A DNA stretch of 21,352 bases from an uncultured Eubacteriales bacterium (GCA_900319835.1 ONPY01000045.1:1-21352), one strand, 5' to 3'. Counted from the stretch's first letter, positions 1 through 8,103 are shown. Program-made: numbers and translations. Notes: generated by a model not told the origin, from the sequence alone.

Positions 1-1
1 C

Positions 2-1477
2 TCCATCATCTCCAAGGTCTGGGGCATGTGCGGCCCGCTGCGGGACGACGGCGTTTCCTACGGAGATTATCTGGAGCAGCTGACCTATCTGATTTTTCTG
101 AAAATGTCGGACGAGTACGCCCGTCCGCCCTATAACCGGGACACCGGCATTCCCGAAGGCTTCGGCTGGTCGGACATGAACACGCTCACCGGCGCCGCGC
201 TGGAATCCCAGTACAAGGACACACTGGAAGCGCTGGGCGAGCAGGGCGGCATCCTGGGGCAGATCTTCAAGGGTGCCATCAACAAGGTCTCCAACGCCGC
301 CATCCTCTACCGCATCGTACAGATGATCGACAAGGAGAAGTGGGTCTCCATGTCCTCGGACGTGAAGGGCGAGATCTATGAGGGCCTGCTGCAGAAAAAC
401 GCAGAGGACGTCAAGAGCGGCGCGGGCCAGTACTTCACGCCCCGTCCGCTGATCCGCGCCATGGTGCGCTGCCTGCGGCCCGAGCCGATGAAAACCATCG
501 CCGATCCCTGCTGCGGCAGCGGCGGCTTTTTCCTCGCGGCGCAGGAGTTCCTCACCGATCCGGCAAACTATACCCTCGACCGCCAGCAGAAGGAGTTTCT
601 GAAAAACGAGACCTTCCACGGCAACGAGCTGGTCGCCACCACCTTCAAGCTGGCGCTGATGAATCTGTTCCTGCACAACATCGGGGACATTTACGGCAAT
701 CTGCCCATCGCCCACGGGGATTCCCTGCTGAGCGATCCGGGCTACCGCGTGGACTACGTGCTGACCAACCCGCCCTTTGGCAAAAAATCCTCCCTCACCT
801 TCACCAACGAGGAAGGCGAGCAGGAGGAAGAGGATCTGGTCTACAACCGGCAGGACTTCTGGACCACCAGCAGCAACAAGCAGTTGAACTTTGTGCAGCA
901 CATCAACACCCTGCTGAAAGCCACCGGCAAGGCGGCGGTCGTGGTACCGGACAACGTGCTCTTTGAGGGCGGCGCCGGTGAGACCGTGCGGCAGAAACTC
1001 CTTTGGACCTGCGATCTGCACACCATTCTCCGCCTGCCCACCGGTATCTTTTACAAGCCCGGCGTCAAGGCAAATGTGCTGTTCTTCGACAAGCGCCCTG
1101 CCGGCGCCGAGCGGCAGACCAAGACCGTCTGGGTCTACGATTTCCGCACCAATGTGCATTTCACTCTCAAACAGAATCCCATGACGGATAAAGACCTGGA
1201 GGATTTTGTCGCCTGCTATCATCCCGAAAATCGTTTTGAACGCGTCGAGACCTGGTCGCCGGAGAACCCGGACGGCCGCTGGCGCTGCTTCGATGTGGAG
1301 AAGGACCTTCTCCCCCGGGACAAGACCAGCCTCGATCTCTTTTGGATCAAGGACAAGTCCCTCGCCGATCTGGACAATCTCCCCGCCCCCGACGTCCTCG
1401 CCGCGGATATCATCGAAAACCTCCAAAGCGCTCTGGAGAGCTTCTCCGAACTCCAGGCCGCGCTGGGGAAGAAATAA
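2..1477 (+). CDS. hsdM: Type I restriction-modification DNA methyltransferase subunit M (5' end cut by window edge)
   Basis: This is the N6-adenine DNA methyltransferase subunit of a type I restriction-modification complex, which modifies the site recognised by HsdS and acts with HsdR. The reading frame is open to the window edge, with eight codons (SIISKVWG) before the first ATG at 26. Family members begin almost exactly there, so probably only a few residues are missing. Counting from that ATG (483 residues), the N-terminal four-helix domain carries the hallmark LRDDGVSYGDYLEQLTYLIF, SAM-binding motif I is DPCCGSGGF (about 160-168), and catalytic motif IV is NPPF (about 248-251). GQYFTPRPL (about 134-142) is also typical. 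Base composition is GC-rich like the rest of the chromosome. No hsdS follows; the next gene is an AT-rich NTPase 50 bp away. Family certainty is very high. Specificity cannot be read without HsdS. Confidence 0.96.
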   Translation, partial: SIISKVWGMCGPLRDDGVSYGDYLEQLTYLIFLKMSDEYARPPYNRDTGIPEGFGWSDMNTLTGAALESQYKDTLEALGEQGGILGQIFKGAINKVSNAAILYRIVQMIDKEKWVSMSSDVKGEIYEGLLQKNAEDVKSGAGQYFTPRPLIRAMVRCLRPEPMKTIADPCCGSGGFFLAAQEFLTDPANYTLDRQQKEFLKNETFHGNELVATTFKLALMNLFLHNIGDIYGNLPIAHGDSLLSDPGYRVDYVLTNPPFGKKSSLTFTNEEGEQEEEDLVYNRQDFWTTSSNKQLNFVQHINTLLKATGKAAVVVPDNVLFEGGAGETVRQKLLWTCDLHTILRLPTGIFYKPGVKANVLFFDKRPAGAERQTKTVWVYDFRTNVHFTLKQNPMTDKDLEDFVACYHPENRFERVETWSPENPDGRWRCFDVEKDLLPRDKTSLDLFWIKDKSLADLDNLPAPDVLAADIIENLQSALESFSELQAALGKK

Positions 1478-2558
1478 AACCGATATAAACATTATAAGAT
1501 AAGAGATCAAGAGATAGAGGGATATAGATGGATAAAGATATTGTTCAACCTGGAATCCATTCATCAGCCGAGCCTATCATAGAATGCGATTTTTCAAAGG
1601 TGGAAAAAGAAATAGTTAAATTCTGGGCCCGCGATTGGTTGATTACAAGTGCTGGAAAACGCACAACTCCTGGGCGTAGTGATTTCAAATTCTTTTTGGC
1701 GAAACCTGCACCTCATATTGAAGAGGCGCTTAATCTTTCTCGCGAGATTATTGTAATATTATCTCCCTATAAGAACTTCGAACCACGAACACTGGAAGCA
1801 TTCGATACAATTCGCAAAGAATATCTTGACCAAAGGTATGAGAGCATTTGCTATGCATTAATCAGTGCAGATACAGATGTTGAGCAGAAACTGAAGGCCT
1901 GGTTGACAAATCAGGAGAATCAAATAGTTGTGCCGTTCTCATATTCCGATTTTGAGCATAATAAGAGCAATTCAACCTTCATACGAAATACATTCCAAAG
2001 GTTCTTTTATTCAAGGGACTTATTTGATTATTCCGAACCGCTCAAGAAGGATACTTTTTTCTTTGGGCGTTCAGATATTGTGACTACGGTCATTGAAAAG
2101 CATAAAGCGGGCTCAAACTATGGCCTCTTTGGGCTTCGAAAGACAGGAAAGACGTCCATAATCTTTGATGTTGAGAGGAGATCGACTGGGCACGATTATT
2201 TGACTGTTTTCGTTGATTGCCAGGATACATCATTTAATATGCGCCGATGGAATAAAGCACTGTACTATGTAGCGGATTCTGTGCGCAAAGCAGTTAATGG
2301 AGATAATCTTGATGAGGCCGAGTTCACCGAAGAAAATGCATCAAGTTTGTTTTCCGAAGCAATAGAGCGGTTTTATCAACTATCAAGTAAGACAATACTA
2401 CTTCTTTTTGATGAAATTGAGAATATTACATTCGGAAAATCAAGCGTAGATCACTGGTGCAATGGCTTGGATTTTGTCTATTTTTGGCAGAGCGTTCGAA
2501 GTGCATATCAAAGACTTAAAGGTTCATTTACCTTTACTCTCTTTGGAACCAATGCAAA

Positions 2559-3536
2559 ATGTGTAGAGGAACCCATCATTTTAGGCAAAGACAACCCAAT
2601 ATCCCAATATTTAATATCTTTCAACCCTATTATATCCCCGGATTTACCCATTCCCAGACAAGAGAAATGGTAAGACGGTTAGGTAGGATTATGGGGTTGA
2701 AATTCGAGGAAGAAATATATACACACCTCATTGAGGATTATGGCGGCCATCCATTTTTAGTTCGTCGTGTATGCAGCAAAATAGCTCAACTCAATACACA
2801 TCGTCCAGTTACAATAGATCGAGTAAAATATCAAGAAGCAAAACAGATCTTCAATCTTGAAAACGTCTATTTTGAGATGATACTTAACGTGTTAAAGCAA
2901 TTCTATCCTGATGAGTATGAAATGCTAACGCTTTTAGCGATCGAAGACTACGACAGTTTTAATTATTTTGTGACCGAAGATCCCTCTCTTGTTGCACATC
3001 TTATTGGGTATGGCCTGATAAAAGGCATTGATTCCCGTTTTGATTTCCGCATTGACGCAATAAAAGAATACTTGGTCAGAAAAAATGGCAATCATCCAGT
3101 GTTAAAAACCTCAGCTGAAAAGTGGGCACATATTTGTAAACAACGTAACGAGTTGGAAAGTGACCTTCGCAAAATGGTCAAAGCCATAATTAAAGTTGCA
3201 CACAAAAATGAATCAGAGGCAAAAACATATGTAATCAAAAAAATATATGGTAATGATCCCAAATATGCACGTAAAACATATCAAGAATTGTTTGATTCAC
3301 GCTCAAGCAATATCTATCTTAAAAGCTTAACTGATCTTATCAATGCTGATTGGGCATATTTTAGCGATTATTTTGGGAAGCAAGATGTGTTTATAGCAAA
3401 CATGACATTACTTAATAATGAGGGTCGATTCGATGCTCACGCCACTGTACCGGATGACGATGAAATCAACACAATTGATAGTGCTGCAAGCTATTTGAGA
3501 AAGAGTATTGCTAAGTACAAAGAGTCTCTTGAATAA
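2559..3536 (+). CDS. C-terminal part of the split NTPase (helical regulatory region)
   Basis: This is the downstream half of the split NTPase. The first ATG of this open stretch (2559) lies in sequence that overlaps the upstream frame and encodes about 15 residues unlike the family, so it is not a natural start. Genuine family sequence begins near IFNIFQPYYIPGF (about 2608). An internal ATG at 2667 (MVRRLGRIMG) has only a weak purine-rich sequence before it. The segment EIYTHLIEDYGGHPFLVRRVCSKIA resembles the lid/winged-helix part found after the P-loop core of STAND/AAA-type ATPases. The remaining 220 residues are mostly helical, charged and unrecognised. If translation does not reinitiate, this half is not made. 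It has no Walker motifs and should not work as an ATPase alone. Confidence 0.6.
   Translation: MCRGTHHFRQRQPNIPIFNIFQPYYIPGFTHSQTREMVRRLGRIMGLKFEEEIYTHLIEDYGGHPFLVRRVCSKIAQLNTHRPVTIDRVKYQEAKQIFNLENVYFEMILNVLKQFYPDEYEMLTLLAIEDYDSFNYFVTEDPSLVAHLIGYGLIKGIDSRFDFRIDAIKEYLVRKNGNHPVLKTSAEKWAHICKQRNELESDLRKMVKAIIKVAHKNESEAKTYVIKKIYGNDPKYARKTYQELFDSRSSNIYLKSLTDLINADWAYFSDYFGKQDVFIANMTLLNNEGRFDAHATVPDDDEINTIDSAASYLRKSIAKYKESLE
2595..2610 (+). repeat. Perfect 8-bp tandem duplication (cccaatat x2) that breaks the NTPase frame
   Basis: The octamer cccaatat occurs at 2595-2602 and again immediately at 2603-2610. Eight is not a multiple of three, so the extra copy shifts the frame. Reading through with one copy gives N-P-I-F-N-I-F-Q-P-Y-Y-I-P-G-F in register with the conserved downstream frame. 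This fits a single duplication event as the cause of the split, and such a repeat can in principle collapse back by strand slippage or recombination. Confidence 0.9.
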
Positions 3537-3555
3537 TACCTATACTATAAGAAGT

Positions 3556-3585
3556 GTAGGGCGTGGCTATACGGCTACGCCCTAC
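3556..3585. terminator. Palindromic hairpin between convergent genes
   Basis: Twelve-base arms (3556-3567 and 3574-3585) pair with one G-U wobble around the hexamer loop tatacg. The element sits between the stop of the + strand NTPase (3536) and the stop of the minus-strand tnpV (3605), the expected place for a shared terminator. Neither side has a proper T-run, so it may instead be a dispersed palindromic repeat. Confidence 0.4.
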
Positions 3586-3604
3586 GATTCAGCAGATGAT
3601 TATA

Positions 3605-3979
3605 CTAACAGTAGATTAATTCAGAAAAAATTATCTCTTCCGCGTGGTTTCGGATATTGTTCATCCGTCTGATCCATTCCATCTGATTCTCGGCTTTCAT
3701 TCGCTCTGAAATGCCCTCGGCTTTTGCCATTTGCCGGATTAGTAGCGTGAACTGGTCATTTGCCTGGAAGTCGATATCATGCAGATAATCATACAGTCTG
3801 CCGGTGGTCAGAAGATTGGTATAGGTCACGCGCCGGTTTCGCTTCAGCCAGCGCAGGTGACGCTGGCCCCAGATGCCGATTGCCGGCCGCTCTGCATCGT
3901 CTTCTCCGGAAACGAGATAGTAATCGCCCTGCAGCTCGTATCTCAAGCCAGTTTGTGCATCAGTCTTAAATCGTTCCAT
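3605..3979 (-). CDS. tnpV: TnpV family transposon-encoded protein
   Basis: The 124-residue product matches the small TnpV family found on Tn4451-type and related mobile elements of Clostridia. Recognisable blocks are IGIWGQRHLRWLKRNRR, TYTNLLTTGRLYDYLHDID, and the C-terminal AENQMEWIRRMNNIRNHAEE. The biochemical role of TnpV is not established. It starts at ATG 3979, preceded by AGGAGGG (3984-3990). That site overlaps the stop codon of the 48-residue gene upstream, so the two are translationally coupled. No transposase, resolvase or relaxase is nearby, so this is either a remnant of a mobile element or an independently conserved two-gene cassette. Composition is intermediate between the AT-rich NTPase and the GC-rich chromosome. 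Confidence 0.85.
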   Translation of the reverse strand: MERFKTDAQTGLRYELQGDYYLVSGEDDAERPAIGIWGQRHLRWLKRNRRVTYTNLLTTGRLYDYLHDIDFQANDQFTLLIRQMAKAEGISERMKAENQMEWIRRMNNIRNHAEEIIFSELIYC

Positions 3980-3989
3980 TATGCCCTCC

Positions 3990-4136
3990 TTATCCCACTA
4001 TTTTCATGATGATCTCATCGACCGCATCGGTGTATCTGCCCTGGGCAATCAGCTTGCCGCGCAATCTGTTAAGCGCCAACAGCACCACCCGCCATTCTGT
4101 CTCGGTTAGATACAGGTATCGTTTCTTTGCTCTCAA
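3990..4136 (-). CDS. Small TnpV-partner protein, 48 residues, TTG start
   Basis: A short frame reads RAKKRYLYLTETEWRVVLLA, then LNRLRGKLIAQGRYTDAVDE and a short tail. I recognise this pattern (KKKYLYLTETE...LIxQGRYTDxVDE) as a small protein that recurs beside tnpV and other mobile genes in Clostridia; its function is unknown. The start is TTG at 4136, nine bases after a perfect GGAGG (4146-4150). The nearer ATG (4141-4139) hits a stop after two codons, which decides the choice. The TAA at 3992-3990 lies inside the tnpV ribosome site, so the two genes form one operon. The sequence predicts a soluble, basic, helical protein with no membrane segment. Confidence 0.75.
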   Translation of the reverse strand: MRAKKRYLYLTETEWRVVLLALNRLRGKLIAQGRYTDAVDEIIMKIVG

Positions 4137-4275
4137 ATCATTCGACCTCCTTTGATTTCATTGTAAAACGAGGCACTGGAGAAATCGAATGTGCCGATGA
4201 AAAAGTTTGGAATATGTGTGCCGGCTACCGGAATCATTGATATTTTATCAAGTACGTTATGAACACTCGGACCAG

Positions 4276-4312
4276 AAATGCAGTCCATCCGTTTGGATGG
4301 ACTGCATTTTTC
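4276..4312 (+). terminator. Strong rho-independent terminator (+)
   Basis: A perfect 15-bp stem (4276-4290 with 4295-4309) closes on a gttt loop and ends in a T-run. It would stop + strand transcription arriving from the hsdM/NTPase side. The stretch 4137-4275 before it holds only short open frames that I cannot identify. Confidence 0.85.
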
Positions 4313-4364
4313 ATTGTATTGCGGAGACTTGAATCATGATCGAAAGCCCCGGCGGGGTGTTCAT

Positions 4365-4396
4365 CCGTCAGTTCGCAGACTGGCGGCTTCTTTTTT
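4365..4396 (+). terminator. Second + strand terminator-like hairpin
   Basis: Arms ccgtcagt (4365-4372) and actggcgg (4379-4386) pair with one wobble and are followed by cttctttttt. It lies just past the first terminator and faces the 3' end of the minus-strand DHHW gene. The two together insulate that operon from read-through. A CCCC-GGC-GGGG mini-hairpin at 4347-4357 may serve the opposite strand. Confidence 0.55.
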
Positions 4397-4434
4397 GCTA
4401 TTTTCTGCAGCTCATGGCGGCTTTTGTCCGGGTC

Positions 4435-6705
4435 TCACCCCAGCGCGGCCAGGAAGATGTCCCGCATCTTTCCGGCGTCCAGAGAGATAAAGAGCGCCGC
4501 ATAGTTTCCCTTTGCCACGGCGATGCCCTGGCGGCAGATCGCGCTCTCCTCGGGCAGATACGTCGCGTAAGAGTCCGCCTTCACCGTGATCCGATTCTGC
4601 GCTCTCGCCTGCATGTCGCGCGCGGCGTTCTCGTCCTCCAGCTCCATCAGCCAGATCTCGTCAGCCTTGAGGTTGTTGGCGCAGAGATAGAAGCGTCCGT
4701 CGCGGTACTCCTCCGGCTGCAGGCCCAGGTAGCCGGAGATGACCTTCTCGTTGAGTTCCAGCATCTCCGGGCCGGAGATCTCGCTGCAGATCTGCGCGTA
4801 GATTTCATCCAGCACTGTCTCCTCCGGCGCCTCGGGCGCCTCCTCCTGAGACTCCGTCTCCTCCGGCGCCGCTTCGGCTTCCACCGGGAGATTGGTCAGC
4901 CCGTCGTACTCCACATAGTACTGTTCCGGGAAGTGGTAGTAGTTATCCACATTCAGCAGCTCCTCGTACCAGTAGGGGGCGCTGGCGATCTTGAGGTGCG
5001 TGGCGTTGTTCATGTGCTCGTAGGCCAGTTGTCCGTCGTCGCCCTTGAAGTGTTGGTCCAGCTCGATATAGCAGTAATCGTAGGTCTCGGCGTTGTCCTT
5101 CAGCCAGGCGTTGAACTCGTCCACGATCGACTGGTTGAATGTCGCCATGTTGACCCGGATGGGCATGACCGACTGGACAAAGATCGTGATATCCGGGTTC
5201 GTCTCGCGCACCATCTCCAGGAACATCCCCATGATCTCCTCGCAGCGTGCGAGTTTGAAGCTGGCAAGGTCGTTGCAGCCCAGCGCCGCGATGATGGCGC
5301 GCGGCTGCAGATCGTTCAGCACGTCGGGCAGCGTGGCATAGTGCCCCTTGTAGATCAGGTGGCCCAGCCGCAAGTGGACCGTTTCGTTGTAGGTAAGCTC
5401 CGCGTTGGAAGAAAACGTGGTGTTGACCAGCTTGTCGTTTTTGATGCAGTAGTTGCTCAAAATGCCGAGCACGGAGTCGCCCAGATAGTAGACGCCGTCA
5501 AAGAACTCCTCTGTCAGCTTCTGCGGCGGCGCGAAATAGTTGGGCGGCCGGTGCGCCTCTTGCTCCTGCCGCAGCAGCGCCTTTGAATCCACGGACAGGA
5601 ACGCCAGGTTCGCGTCGTGGAGGAAGTTGTCCACGCTGTACTCAATCAGGATCTCGTCGATGCCCTCCCCCACCAGCAGATCGGTCAGCGGCAGCCTGTA
5701 ATAGCGCAGATCCACAAGGACCACCTTGTCATACGCATCCGCCAGGAAGCAGCCGAGGGAGTTGGAAAACGAGTCCCGGATTACAAGCAGGCTGCGCTCC
5801 TCCGCGCTGGGCGACAGCTTCTCGATGCGCACGAGAGAGTGGTTCCCGTCCAGGTAGACCTGATACTTGTCCTGCTGATCCAGCCTGTCCAGATAGAAAA
5901 CGCCGTCATTGACCTGCCCGGTCTCGTTTGTAACCTGCAGTCTGTTCCCGGAATACCACAGCTCCAGGCTGTCCGGCTCCGTCAGCCACAGCCCCGAGGC
6001 CGCATAGGCCGAGCCGTAAAAGGGCTCGTAGCTCTGCCGGGTGTACGCCTCTCTGGCCGGGCAGGGCAGGCCGCGCGACCTGAGATAGGCGCAAGCCGCC
6101 TGAAAAGCGCCCTCGCTCGTCCAATGGTGGTCTGTGCGGTAGTAGAGACGGCCGGGATTGGCTTCGGCGCGAAAGGCCGCCAGCAGATCCACATGCTCCG
6201 TCTCCGCCTGCGCATAGACCGCGGAGATGATCTCCCCGTCCGGGTATTCCGGGGTATCCAGCAGCACCGCCCCTGAGGACGGCACCAGCATCAGGCTCAC
6301 CGGGATCCCGGTCCCGGCCTGCGCGAGGTCCCGCGCGAAGTCGTTGATGTACTCCAGATTTGTTTGCAGGGTCTCCGGCTCGTTCTCCACCGGCATGGAG
6401 AACAGCCGCCCGTCCCGGGTGAAGGTGTCCTTGCTCCCCTGTCTGCCGGCGTAGAGGTCGTAATAGGCGTTGATGCCGACGAAAAGCTCTCTTCCCGGGA
6501 AATGATCCGCCACAAAGACGCCCAGCTTTTTGGTATAGTCCCCGTCGGTCAGGCTCTGCACGCTCAGCGCCGGCATTTCCGCCAGATAGCGTTTTTCCCG
6601 CTCCGAGAACGCTTCCTTCGGCAGGAGGAGAAACAACGCCGGAACGATGAAGATCGCCAGGCAGAAAAGGACCGTGATGATGTTGTTCCGCAGTTTCTTT
6701 CTCAC
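4435..6705 (-). CDS. Trimodular DHHW / SGNH-GDSL / DUF4358 surface acyltransferase partner
   Basis: The 756-residue protein probably works outside the membrane with the MBOAT enzyme encoded just upstream, moving acyl groups (typically acetyl) onto a surface polymer. An N-terminal anchor (about 9-28) precedes an AlgX/AlgJ-like DHHW domain with TDHHW (191-195) and DSFSNS (311-316). A second hydrolase-like domain has the GDS motif of block I (409-411) and GCND of block III (476-479). Block V, normally DxxH, reads NATH (567-570), so the catalytic Asp position is Asn. A Glu/Pro-rich linker (about 609-630) leads to a C-terminal DUF4358 domain (about 632-756), usually found alone in lipoproteins. 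The start is GTG at 6705, 12 bases after the MBOAT stop, with a GGAAG-type site. The polymer acylated cannot be read from the sequence. Confidence 0.88.
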   Translation of the reverse strand: MRKKLRNNIITVLFCLAIFIVPALFLLLPKEAFSEREKRYLAEMPALSVQSLTDGDYTKKLGVFVADHFPGRELFVGINAYYDLYAGRQGSKDTFTRDGRLFSMPVENEPETLQTNLEYINDFARDLAQAGTGIPVSLMLVPSSGAVLLDTPEYPDGEIISAVYAQAETEHVDLLAAFRAEANPGRLYYRTDHHWTSEGAFQAACAYLRSRGLPCPAREAYTRQSYEPFYGSAYAASGLWLTEPDSLELWYSGNRLQVTNETGQVNDGVFYLDRLDQQDKYQVYLDGNHSLVRIEKLSPSAEERSLLVIRDSFSNSLGCFLADAYDKVVLVDLRYYRLPLTDLLVGEGIDEILIEYSVDNFLHDANLAFLSVDSKALLRQEQEAHRPPNYFAPPQKLTEEFFDGVYYLGDSVLGILSNYCIKNDKLVNTTFSSNAELTYNETVHLRLGHLIYKGHYATLPDVLNDLQPRAIIAALGCNDLASFKLARCEEIMGMFLEMVRETNPDITIFVQSVMPIRVNMATFNQSIVDEFNAWLKDNAETYDYCYIELDQHFKGDDGQLAYEHMNNATHLKIASAPYWYEELLNVDNYYHFPEQYYVEYDGLTNLPVEAEAAPEETESQEEAPEAPEETVLDEIYAQICSEISGPEMLELNEKVISGYLGLQPEEYRDGRFYLCANNLKADEIWLMELEDENAARDMQARAQNRITVKADSYATYLPEESAICRQGIAVAKGNYAALFISLDAGKMRDIFLAALG

Positions 6706-6717
6706 AGCTTCCGCTTC

Positions 6718-8103
6718 CTAAAATCTGAAATAAATAAAGGGGTTGTAGCTCTGGCTGACCAGAGCCGACGTACTGAGGATAAAGAGCGCCGCCAGCAGCA
6801 GGATCTCCGGGAGATACCGCCCGCTCTCCCGCAGCCGGGTGAGCGCTTTTTTCGGCATCTGCCCGGCCGATACGCAGGCGGCAAGGAAGGTCGGCAGAAA
6901 CGCCGCGGCAAAGCGCAGCGCCTGGACAGAATCCGCCCGGAAGGAAAACAGTCTGGCAACGAACGCCCGCCAGAGTTCCATGTCGGTAAAGAAGAAGATG
7001 CCCCAGCCGAAGGCCACGACCAGCAGCGTCAAAAGCCGCTGCAGGCCGACCGGCAGCCTGGCCGTCAGCTTTCCGAGAAACAGCTTTTCCAGGATCAGCA
7101 GCACGGCGTAGTACAGGCCCCAGAGGACGAAATTCACCGACGCCCCGTGCCACAGGCCGGTCAGCATCCAGACGATCAGCAGGTTCAGGCATTGCCGGGC
7201 AAGACCCTTTCGGTTGCCGCCCAGTGGGATATACACGTATTCCCTAAACCAGGAGGACAGGGAGATGTGCCAGCGCTTCCAAAATTCCGTGATGCTCCGG
7301 GAAACGTAGGGGTGGGCGAAGTTCTCCTTGAAGCGGAAGCCCAGCATCCGGCCGAGACCGATGGCCATATCGCTGTAGCCGGAGAAATCGAAATAGATCT
7401 GCAGGGTATAGGCGGCCATTCCCGCCCAGGCGGAGAAGGTCCCGGCTTCCGTCAGGAGCATCCGGTCGGCCAGGAGTCCCATCTGATTTGCAAGCAGGAC
7501 CTTTTTGGCCAGGCCGTAGACGAAGCGGACGACGCCCTGGGCAAAGCGCGCCCGCGTCTCCTCCCTTTCCCGGAGTTGGTCGGCAATGTCCCGGTAGCGG
7601 ACGATCGGCCCCGCGATCAGCTGCGGAAACAGCGCCACATAGGTGCCGAACGTGAGGGGATTGTGCTGCGGCTCGACCTGATTGCGATACACGTCGATCA
7701 CATAGCTCATGCTCTGGAATATATAGAAGGAAATGCCGATCGGCAGGACGATCTGGGGCACCGTGAGTTGGCTCCCGGTCAGACGGTTCAGGCTCTGCAC
7801 AAAGAAGCCGGCGTACTTGAAGGTGCCCAGGATTGCGAGATTCACCGCGACAGCCAGTGTGAGTGTGAGCTTTCTTTCGCTCGGCCGGGTCTCACGCGGG
7901 AAGTGCGAGACCAAAAGCCCCGCAAGATAATTTACACCGATCACGGCCAGCATCAAAAACACATAGACAGGCTCACCCCAGGCGTAGAACAGGAGGCTGA
8001 ACAAAAGCAGCTCCACGTTGCGCCACGGCTTGGGGCTCAGCTTTGTCACAAGGATGACCGCCGGCAGAAAGAAGAACAGGAAAATCAGATCCGAAAAAAC
8101 CAT
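6718..8103 (-). CDS. MBOAT family O-acyltransferase (AlgI/DltB-like)
   Basis: A polytopic membrane enzyme of 461 residues that passes acyl groups from a cytoplasmic donor across the membrane to an extracellular acceptor or SGNH partner, as in alginate acetylation (AlgI) or teichoic acid D-alanylation (DltB). The start MVFSDLIFLFFFLP is the family's usual N-terminus, and its ATG (8103) sits five bases after GGAGGG; an in-frame ATG at 8151 lacks such a site. Diagnostic segments are PIGISFYIFQSMSY (121-134), YFDFSGYSDMAIGLG (237-251), FWKRWHISLSSWFREYVYIPLGG (274-296) and WHGAS with the active-site His at 319. Multiple hydrophobic segments span the whole length. The DHHW-domain gene follows 12 bases downstream in the same operon, which supports a polymer O-acetylation role over DltB-type function, since no dltA/C genes are present. 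Confidence 0.93.
   Translation of the reverse strand: MVFSDLIFLFFFLPAVILVTKLSPKPWRNVELLLFSLLFYAWGEPVYVFLMLAVIGVNYLAGLLVSHFPRETRPSERKLTLTLAVAVNLAILGTFKYAGFFVQSLNRLTGSQLTVPQIVLPIGISFYIFQSMSYVIDVYRNQVEPQHNPLTFGTYVALFPQLIAGPIVRYRDIADQLREREETRARFAQGVVRFVYGLAKKVLLANQMGLLADRMLLTEAGTFSAWAGMAAYTLQIYFDFSGYSDMAIGLGRMLGFRFKENFAHPYVSRSITEFWKRWHISLSSWFREYVYIPLGGNRKGLARQCLNLLIVWMLTGLWHGASVNFVLWGLYYAVLLILEKLFLGKLTARLPVGLQRLLTLLVVAFGWGIFFFTDMELWRAFVARLFSFRADSVQALRFAAAFLPTFLAACVSAGQMPKKALTRLRESGRYLPEILLLAALFILSTSALVSQSYNPFIYFRF

Larger units (their letters stand above)
1528..3536 (+). pseudogene. P-loop NTPase (AAA/STAND-like) of a defence locus, frameshifted by an 8-bp tandem duplication
   Basis: Two overlapping frames encode one protein. 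The first (1528-2673) starts at ATG 1528 behind an AGAGGG Shine-Dalgarno and gives 381 residues. Residues 1-150 are an unrecognised alpha/beta domain. A linker (about 158-180) ending FFFGR leads to Walker A GLRKTGKTS (202-210) and Walker B ILLLFDEIENI (290-300, D295/E296). After residue 358 the frame runs 23 wrong residues to a stop. The conserved continuation lies in the other frame and ends at 3536. The break coincides with a duplicated octamer at 2595-2610. Deleting one copy gives an uninterrupted 666-residue protein reading DNPIFNIFQPYYIPGFTHSQ across the join. The gene is conspicuously AT-rich beside GC-rich hsdM, suggesting horizontal transfer. NTPases of this kind often accompany restriction loci; an anti-phage role is inference. 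It could be a dead gene, a switchable gene or an assembly error. Confidence 0.85.

Noticed and set aside
4139..4141. ATG as the start of the small TnpV-partner protein
   Set aside because: It is followed after one codon by an in-frame TGA; the TTG at 4136 is in the conserved frame with a good GGAGG.
4197..4262. 21-residue open frame (MKKFGICVPATG...) before the + terminator
   Set aside because: Very short, only a weak distant ribosome site and no recognisable family; kept as a note about possible gene remnants.
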